A stretch of 64,000 bases of DNA from Chryseobacterium gleum. GTDB lineage: Bacteria > Bacteroidota > Bacteroidia > Flavobacteriales_D > Crocinitomicaceae. Both the position numbers and the translations under genes were made by a program. Shown here piece after piece: positions 1 through 9,290 of the stretch (positions are counted from its first letter, which is position 1; the number at the start of each line of letters is the position of its first letter). The stretch spans positions 1 to 64,000 of the forward strand of contig CAMDAH010000010.1 in NCBI GenBank assembly GCA_945888625.1. Reading direction: 5' to 3'. The notes under the pieces are model-generated. The model worked only from the letters and a program-made list of their open reading frames with translations, did no database searches and was not told the origin of the DNA.

Positions 1-236
1 TGATCAATTCCTTTAGCGAGTGTTACACCATGTGATCCTGTTTCGGCCACTGTGCCTTTACCCCTTCCGCCTGCATGTATTTGGGCTTTGATAACAAACC
101 ACGTAGTACCTGTCAGTGCTGTTAACTCATTTGCTGCAGCAAGTGCATCTTCAACTCGATCAACCACAACGCCTTCTTGAACCGCAACACCGTAACTTTT
201 TAGAATTGCCTTTCCTTGATATTCATGTAAATTCAT
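1..236 (-). CDS. sucC: Succinyl-CoA ligase (ADP-forming) beta subunit, N-terminal part
   Basis: Only the first 78 codons lie in the window; the gene continues past its left edge. The product begins [12 protein letters not shown], the standard N-terminus of SucC, followed by the ATP-grasp nucleotide-binding motif AGGRGKG at residues 55-61. SucC and SucD interconvert succinyl-CoA and succinate with ATP formation in the TCA cycle, in the cytoplasm. The ATG at 234-236 is the only sensible start. It lies 57 bases downstream of the biotin carboxylase gene on the same strand, so the two may share a transcript. Identity is secure despite the truncation, because the N-terminal motif is highly conserved. 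Confidence 0.95.
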   Translation of the reverse strand, partial: MNLHEYQGKAILKSYGVAVQEGVVVDRVEDALAAANELTALTGTTWFVIKAQIHAGGRGKGTVAETGSHGVTLAKGID

Positions 237-293
237 TTTGCTAATTTTTGTGGTAAAAGTACTTTAAAAAGGATTGTGAAGACGCAGGAAAAA

Positions 294-1781
294 TCAATTA
301 TTTAAGTTAATTTTCCATGAACTCTCTATTTCCTTGGAAGCAAATTCATCCTTTTTAAAAGCAGTTATGCCCTCCCAAATGGAATCGATTGCATGAGAAA
401 GCGCTATTTTTTCCTCCTGCATTGCTTGATGCATAACACTCGGATCTGAAAAATACGTTTTTACAAAATTGGTATCGAAATCGCCAGAAATGAAAGCAGG
501 ATGTTTGAGCACAAACTTTCCAAAATCCAAGGTAGTTTTTACTCCTGAGATTTGATAATCGTCGATGGCCTCTATACATCGTGCAATAGCGTCTTTTCTT
601 GTTTTACCCCAAACGACTAATTTTGCAATCATGGGATCGTAATAAATCGGAATTTCCATTCCCTCAACAAAAGCATCATCCACGCGAACAGTACGACCTG
701 TTGGAATTCGGTAGCGCTCCAAAGTACCAATATCCGGAATAAAACCATTCATGGTATCCTCGGCATATACCCTTACCTCAATTGCGTGCCCATTGCATTC
801 AATTTCATGCTGCTCCTTTGGTAATTTTTCACCACGCGCCACCCGAATTTGCCATTCAACCAAATCCAAGCCCGTAATTTCTTCCGTAACTGGGTGTTCA
901 ACCTGCAATCTTGTATTCATTTCCAAAAAATAAAAATCAAGATTGGCATCTAACAAAAACTCAACTGTTCCAGCGCCCTCATACTTACATGCTTTACAAA
1001 CAGCGACTGCGGCCTCACCCATTTCTTTGCGAAGTGCTGGTGTGAGCACTACACTAGGTGCTTCCTCAATAACTTTTTGATGTCGGCGTTGAATAGAGCA
1101 TTCTCTTTCGAATAGATAGACAACATTTCCGAACTGATCCGCAAAAACTTGAATTTCAATATGACGTGGCTTATCGACAAACTTTTCAATAAAAACAGCA
1201 TCATCACCAAAAGATGATCTAGCTTCACTTTGCGCTAATTTCATTTGACTTTCGAATTCAGCCGTATTTTCAACTAAGCGCATCCCTTTTCCACCGCCAC
1301 CAGCAGAAGCCTTAATTAAAATTGGGTACCCAATTTGCTCCGCGATCTTCTTTGCAGCTTCGAGATCAGAAATCGCTTCATCTACGCCGGGTACCAAAGG
1401 AACATTATACGATTTTACAGCTTGCTTAGCACTTAATTTATCCCCCATTAATTCCATCGATTCTGGAGTCGGACCGATTAATTTTATTCCTACATTTTTT
1501 ACTTTTCGAGCAAACGCGGCATTCTCAGATAAAAAGCCGTAGCCAGGATGAATCCCATCAACACCTAATTCCTTGCAGTAATTTAAAATTACATCTTGCT
1601 GCAAATAACTTTCTGCCGAAGGACTTTTGCCTACATAGACAGCCTCATCAGCTTCTAATACGTGGGGTGCATTTTTATCAGCATCGCTGTAAATAGCAAC
1701 GCTAGCAATATTCATTTTTCGCAAAGTTTGAATTACCCGTCTGGCAATTTCTCCGCGGTTTGCAATGAGCACTTTTTTCAT
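294..1781 (-). CDS. accC: Biotin carboxylase subunit of an acyl-CoA carboxylase
   Basis: This 495-residue protein carboxylates the biotin of a carrier protein using ATP and bicarbonate, the first half-reaction of acetyl- or propionyl-CoA carboxylase. The N-terminal biotin carboxylase domain starts MKKVLIANRGEIARR. The ATP-grasp domain has the glycine-rich loop GGGGKGM at residues 161-167 and the catalytic segment EMNTRLQVEHPVTE near residue 290. The C-terminal biotin carboxylase domain follows. The length is slightly above the usual 445-460 because of a C-terminal tail. No carrier-protein or carboxyltransferase gene is adjacent, so whether it serves acetyl-CoA (fatty acid synthesis) or propionyl-CoA carboxylation cannot be settled here. 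BirA, which attaches the biotin, is encoded at 61.0-61.7 kb. Confidence 0.9.
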   Translation of the reverse strand: MKKVLIANRGEIARRVIQTLRKMNIASVAIYSDADKNAPHVLEADEAVYVGKSPSAESYLQQDVILNYCKELGVDGIHPGYGFLSENAAFARKVKNVGIKLIGPTPESMELMGDKLSAKQAVKSYNVPLVPGVDEAISDLEAAKKIAEQIGYPILIKASAGGGGKGMRLVENTAEFESQMKLAQSEARSSFGDDAVFIEKFVDKPRHIEIQVFADQFGNVVYLFERECSIQRRHQKVIEEAPSVVLTPALRKEMGEAAVAVCKACKYEGAGTVEFLLDANLDFYFLEMNTRLQVEHPVTEEITGLDLVEWQIRVARGEKLPKEQHEIECNGHAIEVRVYAEDTMNGFIPDIGTLERYRIPTGRTVRVDDAFVEGMEIPIYYDPMIAKLVVWGKTRKDAIARCIEAIDDYQISGVKTTLDFGKFVLKHPAFISGDFDTNFVKTYFSDPSVMHQAMQEEKIALSHAIDSIWEGITAFKKDEFASKEIESSWKINLNN

Positions 1782-1870
1782 CTAGATACCTTTTGTAACG
1801 AAATTCTAAGAAAGTTGGGACACTTTAGTCGAGTTCACAACTCCTCGGTACAAAAGAACGAAAAAATCAA

Positions 1871-2707
1871 TTAACGTTTGAAATCAATGTTAAGATTTTT
1901 CTTTTTGCTATTATTAGCAGACTTTACTTTGCCATCAGCAACAGCATTAAATTGAATTGAATTATTTACTCCCTTTGAAAATCCTTTATCTGTAATATTA
2001 TTATCAACAATTTTTGCCTTAAATGAAGCATTTGAAACACATGAATCTAGACGAATTAAAGATAATAAGACAAATAAGATTACTGTTGAAAAACCAACCG
2101 GTGTATTAATATTTACTAACCAAGTACCATTAATTACTAAGGTACGAAGTTGAAGAAATACTACAACCATCATTGCAAAATAACTAACTGCTATCATTTC
2201 TTCGCAACCAGGATATCCTTGTATTCGCAATAAAAAAGACATTATACTAACCGCAAATCCAAGAAAAAATATTTTGATATACAATGACTCAAATTTACTT
2301 TGGGCTTGTTGTGTAAATGCTTTAATAACATAATAGATAGATAAAGATGCGAAAGAAGTAATCAAAATTGCATCTCCAAATGGCCAAAGATTCCATTTGA
2401 ATACCAAACCAGTAAGTAATAAACTCATTGAAAGACAGAAAAACTTAAACATGTAATTCGCTTTTGTACTTAAATCCAAATTAACACCTAGCGCTGTTAA
2501 CACGTAGAACAAACTCATCAATGTTAAACCTATAGATAAATAAATATGGTGTGCCAATCCCATTGTTAAATAAGTAGATACTGCCGTATTAATTAACTGT
2601 TTGCAGATTGCACTAAGAAAAATAAGCGATAAACCAACATACATGATGCTGAATGTTAATTTTAAGAAATTCTTGGAATTATAAAACCCCATTTTAATCT
2701 GATGCAT
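1871..2707 (-). CDS. Seven-helix membrane protein with two GldL-like hairpin motifs
   Basis: I do not recognise this as a named family. The 278-residue protein has about seven hydrophobic segments (roughly residues 16-39, 53-77, 84-104, 112-131, 141-163, 169-192 and 203-222). A polar, basic C-terminal tail of about 55 residues ends in SKKKNLNIDFKR. Two helix-loop-helix units, with loops near FKWNLWPFGDAI and LRIQGYPGCEEMI, resemble the FKxxHWPG loop of the T9SS motor protein GldL and its relatives; this is a by-eye resemblance only. It follows tamB on the same strand after a 160-base gap. The last 33 coding bases recur almost exactly in that gap (see the repeat). The gene start is the first ATG; a second ATG five codons later is also possible. 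Confidence 0.6.
   Translation of the reverse strand: MHQIKMGFYNSKNFLKLTFSIMYVGLSLIFLSAICKQLINTAVSTYLTMGLAHHIYLSIGLTLMSLFYVLTALGVNLDLSTKANYMFKFFCLSMSLLLTGLVFKWNLWPFGDAILITSFASLSIYYVIKAFTQQAQSKFESLYIKIFFLGFAVSIMSFLLRIQGYPGCEEMIAVSYFAMMVVVFLQLRTLVINGTWLVNINTPVGFSTVILFVLLSLIRLDSCVSNASFKAKIVDNNITDKGFSKGVNNSIQFNAVADGKVKSANNSKKKNLNIDFKR
1877..1909. repeat. 33-base near-perfect direct repeat, copy 1 (3' end of membrane-protein gene)
   Basis: These bases encode KKKNLNIDFK at the C-terminus of the membrane protein at 1871-2707. They match 2788-2820 in the same orientation with a single mismatch (position 1890 versus 2801). The match stops sharply on both sides. Confidence 0.8.
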
Positions 2708-2787
2708 AATGTTTAAATTTATGATTAATAAGACACTAACGATTAACTACAAATTAATTACACTTTTCGATGCGCTTTGTTTTTGCT

Positions 2788-2820
2788 TTTGAAATCAATG
2801 ATAAGATTTTTCTTTTTGCT
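2788..2820. repeat. 33-base near-perfect direct repeat, copy 2 (gap between tamB and the membrane-protein gene)
   Basis: This is the partner of 1877-1909. On the minus strand it keeps the same reading phase, giving SKKKNLIIDFK, and lies in a short open frame that reads from inside the tamB 3' end to a TAA near 2760. It may be the remnant C-terminus of a deleted paralogue of the neighbouring membrane-protein gene, but the rest of that open frame does not resemble the neighbour. Confidence 0.75.
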
Positions 2821-2867
2821 CGCAAACACTTTAATATTACGAAATACAAAAAAAATGCCTTTGCTAA

Positions 2868-5800
2868 TCACTCTTTTTTCAGAGCCGGTATATTACCGTT
2901 ATCTAGGATAAGAGACGGGATCCGTGTCTGTCTTTTCTTGCGTTTATTTTTAAAATATTTTTTGTCTTTTGGTCGGAAGACATCCATAAAAGATTGATAC
3001 AATTCAAAATCTTCCATATTATTAAACTCCTCATGATACGAGAGACCAGCACCTTGAGTGAAAGGACCAGAACTTTCGTCTACCGTATTGGTATTTGATT
3101 TATTAAATGCGTTAACGCGCAGTGTTCCCTTTTTATTTACCAAGTACTCCACACTCACATCACCGATAAAACCACTCGTTGTTTGTCCTTCAGCAGATGA
3201 ATTTTCTACGCCAAAACTACCGGTTATCAGTAAGCGATCATTTAAAAAATTCTTTTGTACAGAAGCCAAAGCATTGGTCTCACCGAGATCAACATTTACC
3301 TTGTAATCTTTTGAAAGTTGCCCCAATAAACCATTTATCTGCGACTCCACTAAATCTAAGGCAGCCGTGCTACTTGCAGAAACGGCCCCTTTACTAGTTT
3401 GGAACTTTTTCACTAGTAACAACGAAAAAAACTGCCTATTCAACTCATCCGTGTCGGCGTTCACCTCCGCCACTAACGCTCTGCCTGTTTCGGTTGCATT
3501 AGGCGCTTGGATTTCGAAATTTATAGCCGGTTCCACCAAACTACCCGTTAACTTTAGTAGGCAATTAACCTCTTGATTTTCGAGTGTTTTATCACCCAAA
3601 TCAGGACGCAAATCAAGTAGACTTACTTTTTTGATATTAACAGCCGTTATTAAATCGATAATTGCATTTTCAACATCACCAGTCCAAGTAATTTTAGATC
3701 CTTGTTTAATATCGAATGCCTGCTTTACGGGCCCCATAGCAAAATTGTACTTACTACCTTTTTGTATCGTGCAAGTACCTTCCATATTTATATTATTGAA
3801 AGCATCCAACTTAAGACCAATATCCCCAGAGCCGAAGGCATTAATTTCGTCTCCTAATTGCTCGTTGAATATAATTCTCAATTTTGCCTCAGGAGTGAGT
3901 CTGAATTTCATTTTTAAGTTCAACCCTGTATAGTCAACTTTTTCTCTTACCTCAACCACATCGTCTTTGTTTTTTGAAATAAAATGAACTAGTTGGTCTT
4001 CTTCATCAATATCGGAAACACCAAACATTGGAAAATTAATTTGCGATCCACTTTTAGTTTCAACAAATACATCTACGTCCATTTTACTACCGTAACCGGA
4101 AATGTGGGCATAACCTTTTCCATAAGCCTTTCCGTAATAAACATCTCCTTCCTTGTATGCTGTATTAAGTACTAAAAAACGATTCGTCGGTTTCTTATCT
4201 ACATTGAAACTAAGTAAGTTAGCCGATTTATTGCCATCAAAGTTTGTATAAAAATCGTATTTCCAATTTCCAAAGTTGGTGTGATACACTTGACCAACCA
4301 ATGACGCAACATTTCCATCTTCATCTTTGATCGGAATTTTATTAAGTTCAATAGCATCTTTTGAAATTTTTATTTTACCATTTAAGGTATAGCGAACACC
4401 GAGTAACTCAATCTTAGCACCAGCGTCAACTAATTGCAATTCACCTGATAATTCCGGTTCAGTTGCACTGCCTTTTACCGAAAGTTTTCCCACTAGTTTT
4501 CCGGAGATACCTTTCGCTATTTCTGGATCAATAAAACCATTCACAAAACTTAAGTCGGTATTATTAAAATTTAACTGCATTTCAAAATTCTCCCTTTCCC
4601 GCGTTAAAAAATAAGCCCCGATAAAATCCATTGCTGGCAGCCCCTCATAAACAAGGTCACCCTCTAATTGTATACTTTGACTCTCAGCATCGTAGTCCGA
4701 AGAAAATTTAAGATTTCCAATTGCAGCATTATTTACCTTGAATTCATTTATTTCGGCTTTTGCAACAAATTGATATCCACTTGAAGAATTTGAGATGGTA
4801 GCATTGCTATTAAAATCACCAACAAGTTCGTCTTCTAAACCAATTAGCTGTGAAATATCGGCCAAATCTATTTGTTGTAAATTCACCAGTAATTTATCGT
4901 CCTTGTTTTTTGAAAATTTACCGTCAATCCTAATTTTTTGTTTGTTTCTTTGAAGCAATAGATTATTAAAATCTACATCGCTATTTACCAATGTGATTGT
5001 TGAATTGGTAAAAATATCCCACCTAATATCATTAATAGAAAAAAATGAACGCTCAACAGTAAATAAAAAATCATTCGAATTCCTTATCTGAGTTTTCCAA
5101 GCTAGCGCTGAAAAATTTTTTCCATTTGGATCCCATTTCAAACTTGATGATAAAAGCCCTTGCGTTCCATTGCATAGAAAATCAATATCATTGAGCGAAA
5201 TAGAATCCGCCAAAATTAATTCAGCTATTTTATAATCTGCAAAGAAACCATTGGATGTCATGTTTTGATTGATATCAATACCTTTCAAAATAATGCTATC
5301 ATACATAACTTCCTTCGAATCAACCAATAAAAGAAACGTTCCATTATTAGCATTGAAGCCACCTTTTATTTTTGTGTTTTCAGCAATTTTTAATCCCGGA
5401 ACAAAAAGGTTTAATACATTATCAAGGTTTTTCGTTGTGATATTATACGTAAAATTATTGGCAATGCCACCCTTACTTAGCGATAAATTACTCGCAATTG
5501 AAGGGAAAATTCTAGATAACTCATAAGTAAAATCATTAATAACTGTTAATGGATTTAGTTTTCCAACAAGGTCCAAATCAAGTAATGAACTATTTAATTT
5601 AATTTCATCTTGCAATAAAGATCGACGAATGGAAAGTGTTGCATTAGGAATGGAAAAATCCTTTTCTTTTTCTTGATATAAAAAATCATTAACTGAAATA
5701 GCTCCTTGCAAATTTTTTAAATTATCACCTACAATATTTATTTTCAAACTACCCAATAAATCAGATTCTGCTACCGCTGTGAAACCTAGTAAGTCTAGCT

Positions 5801-7418
5801 TTGCCTTATTTATTTTAAGTGATAAGTCATAGAATGGGATTTTTCCAAAGCCAATTTTTCCAGAATAATCAAAACTTAGATTTTTATCATTTACAGCCAC
5901 TTTTCCATCAAAAATATTTTTTTCAAGTTTTGCACCACTAATAGAAATAGATGAATACGAATAATCCAATGCTTGTAACTTATTAAACTTTGCATTAATC
6001 CCTGAAATTTGGATATCATCCTCTTTTATGATAAAATCTGAAAATCCTATTTCACCGTCAATATTTTTAATTTCATTAATCTGTAGCAACTTTCCTAAAT
6101 TGAAGTTTCGCATTGCTATGCATGAACTATCTTTTAGTTTGGGAGCCATAACTAAATCCTTATTCAAATTTGAAAAACGAATAGCTTGGAGAATTGCTAC
6201 ATCACCAATACTCGTTTTAAGGATTGTCTTTTCGAAAGTAAAGTCGCCTTGATCACCCCGAATAGAAACATTTGCCAGTTGAACAATACCTAAGTGACCT
6301 ATCTCTTCACCCAAACTCAATTTCCCCATTGGGTTAGGCAAAGTAAAGTTGCCAATTTCCTTCATATCTAAAGTGGCCGAATAAATTTTCTCCTTAAAAT
6401 TATAATCTGCTAGGTTGTTGAAATTGGGTAATTCTAAATCAGCATGAATATGTGTATTTTTAGCATAATCTAACTTAATGCTTTTAAGAAATAAATGCGA
6501 AAGTGTATTGGTCGCCAGCCCCTGAATACCAATGGTATCTATCATTCCATTCATTTCAGGAACAAAATAGGCGACATCCCTGAGCAAAATCCTACTTGGC
6601 TGAAGATCAATTCTCCACAAAACTTTATCCACGAACTGATCTAAATCGTCGGCGTTGTTCCACCTAATTCCAATTTGTCTAGCTTTCAATTGAGATTGAT
6701 TTAATTTAATGTCAACCGAAGAGAGTACAACGGAGTTACTTTTTACAGCCAATTGTCCCGAGATATTCTTAACATCCAATCCACACGATTCTTTTAGGTT
6801 TAAGTTATTAATTGCTAAAAACAAACCTTGTTTGTTGCGCTTAATTTCGGTTAAAAGTAAATTTAGGCGCGTGATGTCCATGTGGTTTTCATTGAAATTT
6901 TGAGGCGTACGTCGCTTTGTTAAATCGTGGTAGTGAAAAGCGAAATTTTTAATGCTAACTTTTTGAACAGCCAAATCAAAAGGAGTTGAAGGGGACGAAG
7001 GTTGATCACTTTCAAAATAATCTACCATAAATTGAAAATTAAATTGTTTGGTTTTCAACGATTTCGAAACATTTACCTGTCCGTCGTTAAGTACCACATT
7101 CTTCAATTTTATTTTTTTCCCTGAAAGAGTAAACTCATCGAAATTAGCCTCAATCGAACCCACCGCCAACAAGGTGTCCTTAGCTAAATCAAGCACCACG
7201 ACTTTATCGAGATAAATCCTATTAAAAAAAACAATGTCAACACCCCCAACAGCTACTGTTGACTTTAACTCATCTGATAAAAAGGCTGTCGCTTGGCGAG
7301 CCAAGTAAGTTTGAAAACTTGGTGTTCGAATGGCAAACAAAAATATAACAACAAAAATCAAGAGCCATTCTAATGGAACAAGTAATACACGACCTATTAT
7401 TTTAATTATTTTTACCAT
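2868..7418 (-). CDS. tamB: TamB-like translocation and assembly module protein
   Basis: At 1516 residues this is a very large AsmA/TamB-superfamily protein. A single N-terminal membrane anchor (about residues 10-30) is followed by more than a thousand residues of repetitive beta-rich sequence. The DUF490/TamB domain fills the last 400 or so residues, including the DVSVEYLVNKKGTLRVNAF segment typical of the C-terminal end. Family members span the periplasm from the inner membrane and act in outer-membrane protein assembly or phospholipid transport; in Bacteroidota the gene is commonly next to tsaD, as here. The start ATG at 7416-7418 is 20 bases from the tsaD start on the other strand. A TAnnTTTG -7 box lies in that gap. 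Length and domain order are usual for the phylum. Confidence 0.9.
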   Translation of the reverse strand: MVKIIKIIGRVLLVPLEWLLIFVVIFLFAIRTPSFQTYLARQATAFLSDELKSTVAVGGVDIVFFNRIYLDKVVVLDLAKDTLLAVGSIEANFDEFTLSGKKIKLKNVVLNDGQVNVSKSLKTKQFNFQFMVDYFESDQPSSPSTPFDLAVQKVSIKNFAFHYHDLTKRRTPQNFNENHMDITRLNLLLTEIKRNKQGLFLAINNLNLKESCGLDVKNISGQLAVKSNSVVLSSVDIKLNQSQLKARQIGIRWNNADDLDQFVDKVLWRIDLQPSRILLRDVAYFVPEMNGMIDTIGIQGLATNTLSHLFLKSIKLDYAKNTHIHADLELPNFNNLADYNFKEKIYSATLDMKEIGNFTLPNPMGKLSLGEEIGHLGIVQLANVSIRGDQGDFTFEKTILKTSIGDVAILQAIRFSNLNKDLVMAPKLKDSSCIAMRNFNLGKLLQINEIKNIDGEIGFSDFIIKEDDIQISGINAKFNKLQALDYSYSSISISGAKLEKNIFDGKVAVNDKNLSFDYSGKIGFGKIPFYDLSLKINKAKLDLLGFTAVAESDLLGSLKINIVGDNLKNLQGAISVNDFLYQEKEKDFSIPNATLSIRRSLLQDEIKLNSSLLDLDLVGKLNPLTVINDFTYELSRIFPSIASNLSLSKGGIANNFTYNITTKNLDNVLNLFVPGLKIAENTKIKGGFNANNGTFLLLVDSKEVMYDSIILKGIDINQNMTSNGFFADYKIAELILADSISLNDIDFLCNGTQGLLSSSLKWDPNGKNFSALAWKTQIRNSNDFLFTVERSFFSINDIRWDIFTNSTITLVNSDVDFNNLLLQRNKQKIRIDGKFSKNKDDKLLVNLQQIDLADISQLIGLEDELVGDFNSNATISNSSSGYQFVAKAEINEFKVNNAAIGNLKFSSDYDAESQSIQLEGDLVYEGLPAMDFIGAYFLTRERENFEMQLNFNNTDLSFVNGFIDPEIAKGISGKLVGKLSVKGSATEPELSGELQLVDAGAKIELLGVRYTLNGKIKISKDAIELNKIPIKDEDGNVASLVGQVYHTNFGNWKYDFYTNFDGNKSANLLSFNVDKKPTNRFLVLNTAYKEGDVYYGKAYGKGYAHISGYGSKMDVDVFVETKSGSQINFPMFGVSDIDEEDQLVHFISKNKDDVVEVREKVDYTGLNLKMKFRLTPEAKLRIIFNEQLGDEINAFGSGDIGLKLDAFNNINMEGTCTIQKGSKYNFAMGPVKQAFDIKQGSKITWTGDVENAIIDLITAVNIKKVSLLDLRPDLGDKTLENQEVNCLLKLTGSLVEPAINFEIQAPNATETGRALVAEVNADTDELNRQFFSLLLVKKFQTSKGAVSASSTAALDLVESQINGLLGQLSKDYKVNVDLGETNALASVQKNFLNDRLLITGSFGVENSSAEGQTTSGFIGDVSVEYLVNKKGTLRVNAFNKSNTNTVDESSGPFTQGAGLSYHEEFNNMEDFELYQSFMDVFRPKDKKYFKNKRKKRQTRIPSLILDNGNIPALKKE

Positions 7419-7425
7419 CTTTAAT

Positions 7426-7433
7426 CAAAATTA
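7426..7433 (-). promoter_or_regulatory. -7 box of the tamB promoter
   Basis: On the minus strand this reads TAATTTTG, a full match to the Bacteroidota -7 consensus TAnnTTTG. It ends 7 bases before the tamB ATG. A weak TTG -33 match is at 7450-7452, with 16 bases between the two. The promoter lies between the divergent tamB and tsaD starts. Confidence 0.55.
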
Positions 7434-7438
7434 AACAT

Positions 7439-8461
7439 TTGAAGACGAACAACACCATAATCTTGGGTATTGAATCCTCATGTGATGACACAGCTGCTGC
7501 CATTACGCAGGGTAATCGCATTTTATCGAATGTTCTAGCCAACCAATCAATACATGCAAAATACGGCGGCGTTGTTCCCGAATTAGCCAGCCGTTGCCAT
7601 CAAGAAAGTATCGTGCCAGTGGTTCAACAAGCTCTCGAACAAGCACAAATTAAATTAGCAGCCATCGATGCGATTGCATTTACTCAAGGACCAGGGCTCA
7701 TGGGGTCTTTAGTTGTAGGCACCTCATTCGCAAAAGCACTTGCGCTGTCCTTGAACAAGCCTTTGATTCCTATTCATCACATGAAAGCCCACATAATGGC
7801 ACATTTAATAGAGCGTGATGGATTAGAAAACCCAATTTTTCCCTTCTTGTGCTTGACCGTTTCGGGCGGCCATACCCAACTCGTTGCCGTTGAATCTCCT
7901 TTTAATATGCATGTTTTAGGTCAAACAATAGACGATGCGGTGGGCGAAGCCTTTGATAAAGCAGCAAAAATGATCGGCCTACCCTATCCGGGCGGACCAC
8001 TTATTGATCAACAGGCACAAAGTGGTAACCCATTAAAATTTACCTTTGCAAAACCTCAAATAGCAGGATTAAATTTTAGTTTCAGTGGAGTTAAAACCTC
8101 CATTCTCTATTTTCTGCGAGACCAAACAAATAATAATCCCACTTTTATTGAAGATAATCGTGCAGATTTGTGTGCCTCCATACAACACACACTGGTAAGC
8201 ATTTTAATCCAAAAAGTTAAAAAAGCATGTGTAGATCATAATTTCAAACAAGTTGCAATTGCTGGAGGAGTTGCAGCCAATAGTTACCTGCGTAACCAAC
8301 TACTAGAATGGGGAGCTAAATCGGCGATAAAAATTTTCATTCCAGCGACTGAATATTGTACCGACAATGCAGCCATGATTGCTATTTCAGGGAAATACCA
8401 TTTCGACAACGACATGTTTGGAAATCAACATGACAGTGCAGACCCGAGGCTTAGTTGGTAG
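7439..8461 (+). CDS. tsaD: tRNA N6-adenosine threonylcarbamoyltransferase TsaD
   Basis: TsaD transfers the threonylcarbamoyl group from threonylcarbamoyl-AMP to A37 of ANN-decoding tRNAs, working with TsaB and TsaE in the cytoplasm. The 340-residue product matches the family length. It shows the ASKHA-fold N-terminus IILGIESSCDDT, the metal-binding HMKAH pair (His114 and His118), the GQTIDDAVGEAFDKAA segment, and the C-terminal NAAMIA motif. No ATG fits: the frame opens only with TTG at 7439, which places MKTNNTIILGIE at the expected N-terminus. The gene is divergent from tamB with 20 bases between starts, so its promoter must overlap the 5' end of tamB; I see no clear -7 box for it. The non-ATG start is the only oddity. 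Confidence 0.95.
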   Translation: MKTNNTIILGIESSCDDTAAAITQGNRILSNVLANQSIHAKYGGVVPELASRCHQESIVPVVQQALEQAQIKLAAIDAIAFTQGPGLMGSLVVGTSFAKALALSLNKPLIPIHHMKAHIMAHLIERDGLENPIFPFLCLTVSGGHTQLVAVESPFNMHVLGQTIDDAVGEAFDKAAKMIGLPYPGGPLIDQQAQSGNPLKFTFAKPQIAGLNFSFSGVKTSILYFLRDQTNNNPTFIEDNRADLCASIQHTLVSILIQKVKKACVDHNFKQVAIAGGVAANSYLRNQLLEWGAKSAIKIFIPATEYCTDNAAMIAISGKYHFDNDMFGNQHDSADPRLSW

Positions 8462-8553
8462 TTAGTGGTTTTATTAAACCAGTAAAATTAGTTATCAACA
8501 ATTTTTTGATTTGTAAAATTTTACTACTAAATTTCTACTAAATCTTAACCATT

Positions 8554-8829
8554 ATGTTTCAGGAAATTTTACAGATAGAAAAAGAAAGCGTTGTTAATTG
8601 TAAATTTAACACACAACCTAAAATTGTTCAGCAAAACGACCTATTGAAAAAGATTCAGGATGCTACCATTTTGGGCAATGCACACCATACTAAAGTTTCA
8701 ATCATATTTGAGGATGACGAGGGTAAAAAGCGCGTTGACACAACCATTTGGGCTGCAGGACCAAAATTCATTTGTCTTAAAGGGGGTATTTGGATTCCGA
8801 TTAATCGAATAATCGAAATTTTACTTTAA
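8554..8829 (+). CDS. Small conserved protein of unknown function
   Basis: This is a 91-residue soluble protein with no signal peptide or membrane segment. The C-terminal half (FEDDEGKKRVDTTIWAAG, then FICLKGGIWIPINRII) looks like a compact beta-rich module, and I recall similar small proteins annotated as hypothetical across Flavobacteriia, though I cannot verify this. It lies 92 bases after tsaD and 9 bases before the DsbD-alpha-like gene on the same strand, so it probably shares a transcript with the dsbD genes. No function can be assigned. Confidence 0.7.
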   Translation: MFQEILQIEKESVVNCKFNTQPKIVQQNDLLKKIQDATILGNAHHTKVSIIFEDDEGKKRVDTTIWAAGPKFICLKGGIWIPINRIIEILL

Positions 8830-8838
8830 TTTTGATTC

Positions 8839-9279
8839 ATGTCTAAGTTATTTTTATTGTTCGTTATATTTTGCCTTATTGGTAGCGTAAAAATTTATTC
8901 TCAAAATCATGTTTTATGGGACTTTTCATATGATAAATCCAGTGAGAAAATAATAATAAAAGGAACTATTGATAAAGGATGGCACCTTTATTCTCAAAAA
9001 ACACCACTCAATGCGGGACCTATTCCAGTCTCGTTAAACATTGCGAAGCAGAAAGGCCTTAAGTTAATTGGTCATTTTTCGGAACAACTTGAACCTCATG
9101 AAGTATTTGATGTGAATTTTGATTCCAAGGTGTACCATTTCGAAGAAAGTTACTTTTCCACCCAAAAACTAAAAACTAAAAAGCCAATGCAAATTTCGGG
9201 GACAATTAATTTCATGGTTTGTGATGACACAAGATGCCTCCCTCCTATTGATGTTCCTTTTAGTATTCTTGTAAAATAA
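8839..9279 (+). CDS. Free-standing DsbD N-terminal (alpha) domain-like periplasmic protein
   Basis: This 146-residue exported protein has a signal peptide ending near residue 21 (SVKIYSQ). It then forms one immunoglobulin-like domain resembling the N-terminal thiol domain of DsbD, with the family phrases GWHLYSQ and a CX4C pair followed by LPP (CDDTRCLPP, about residues 128-136). In DsbD this domain passes electrons from the membrane part to periplasmic partners. It sits 9 bases after the preceding small gene and 11 bases before full-length dsbD, which carries its own copy of this domain, so it looks like a tandem partner. A role as an extra electron acceptor is inference. Confidence 0.75.
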   Translation: MSKLFLLFVIFCLIGSVKIYSQNHVLWDFSYDKSSEKIIIKGTIDKGWHLYSQKTPLNAGPIPVSLNIAKQKGLKLIGHFSEQLEPHEVFDVNFDSKVYHFEESYFSTQKLKTKKPMQISGTINFMVCDDTRCLPPIDVPFSILVK

Positions 9280-9290
9280 ATAACTGTTTC

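Noticed and set aside
3631..3933. Plus-strand open frame of 100 codons inside tamB
   Set aside because: Antisense to a long repetitive beta-rich gene, which commonly produces such frames.
8462..8553. Small hairpin after tsaD (TGGTTT/AAACCA)
   Set aside because: Only a 6-base stem with no T run; not convincing as a terminator.
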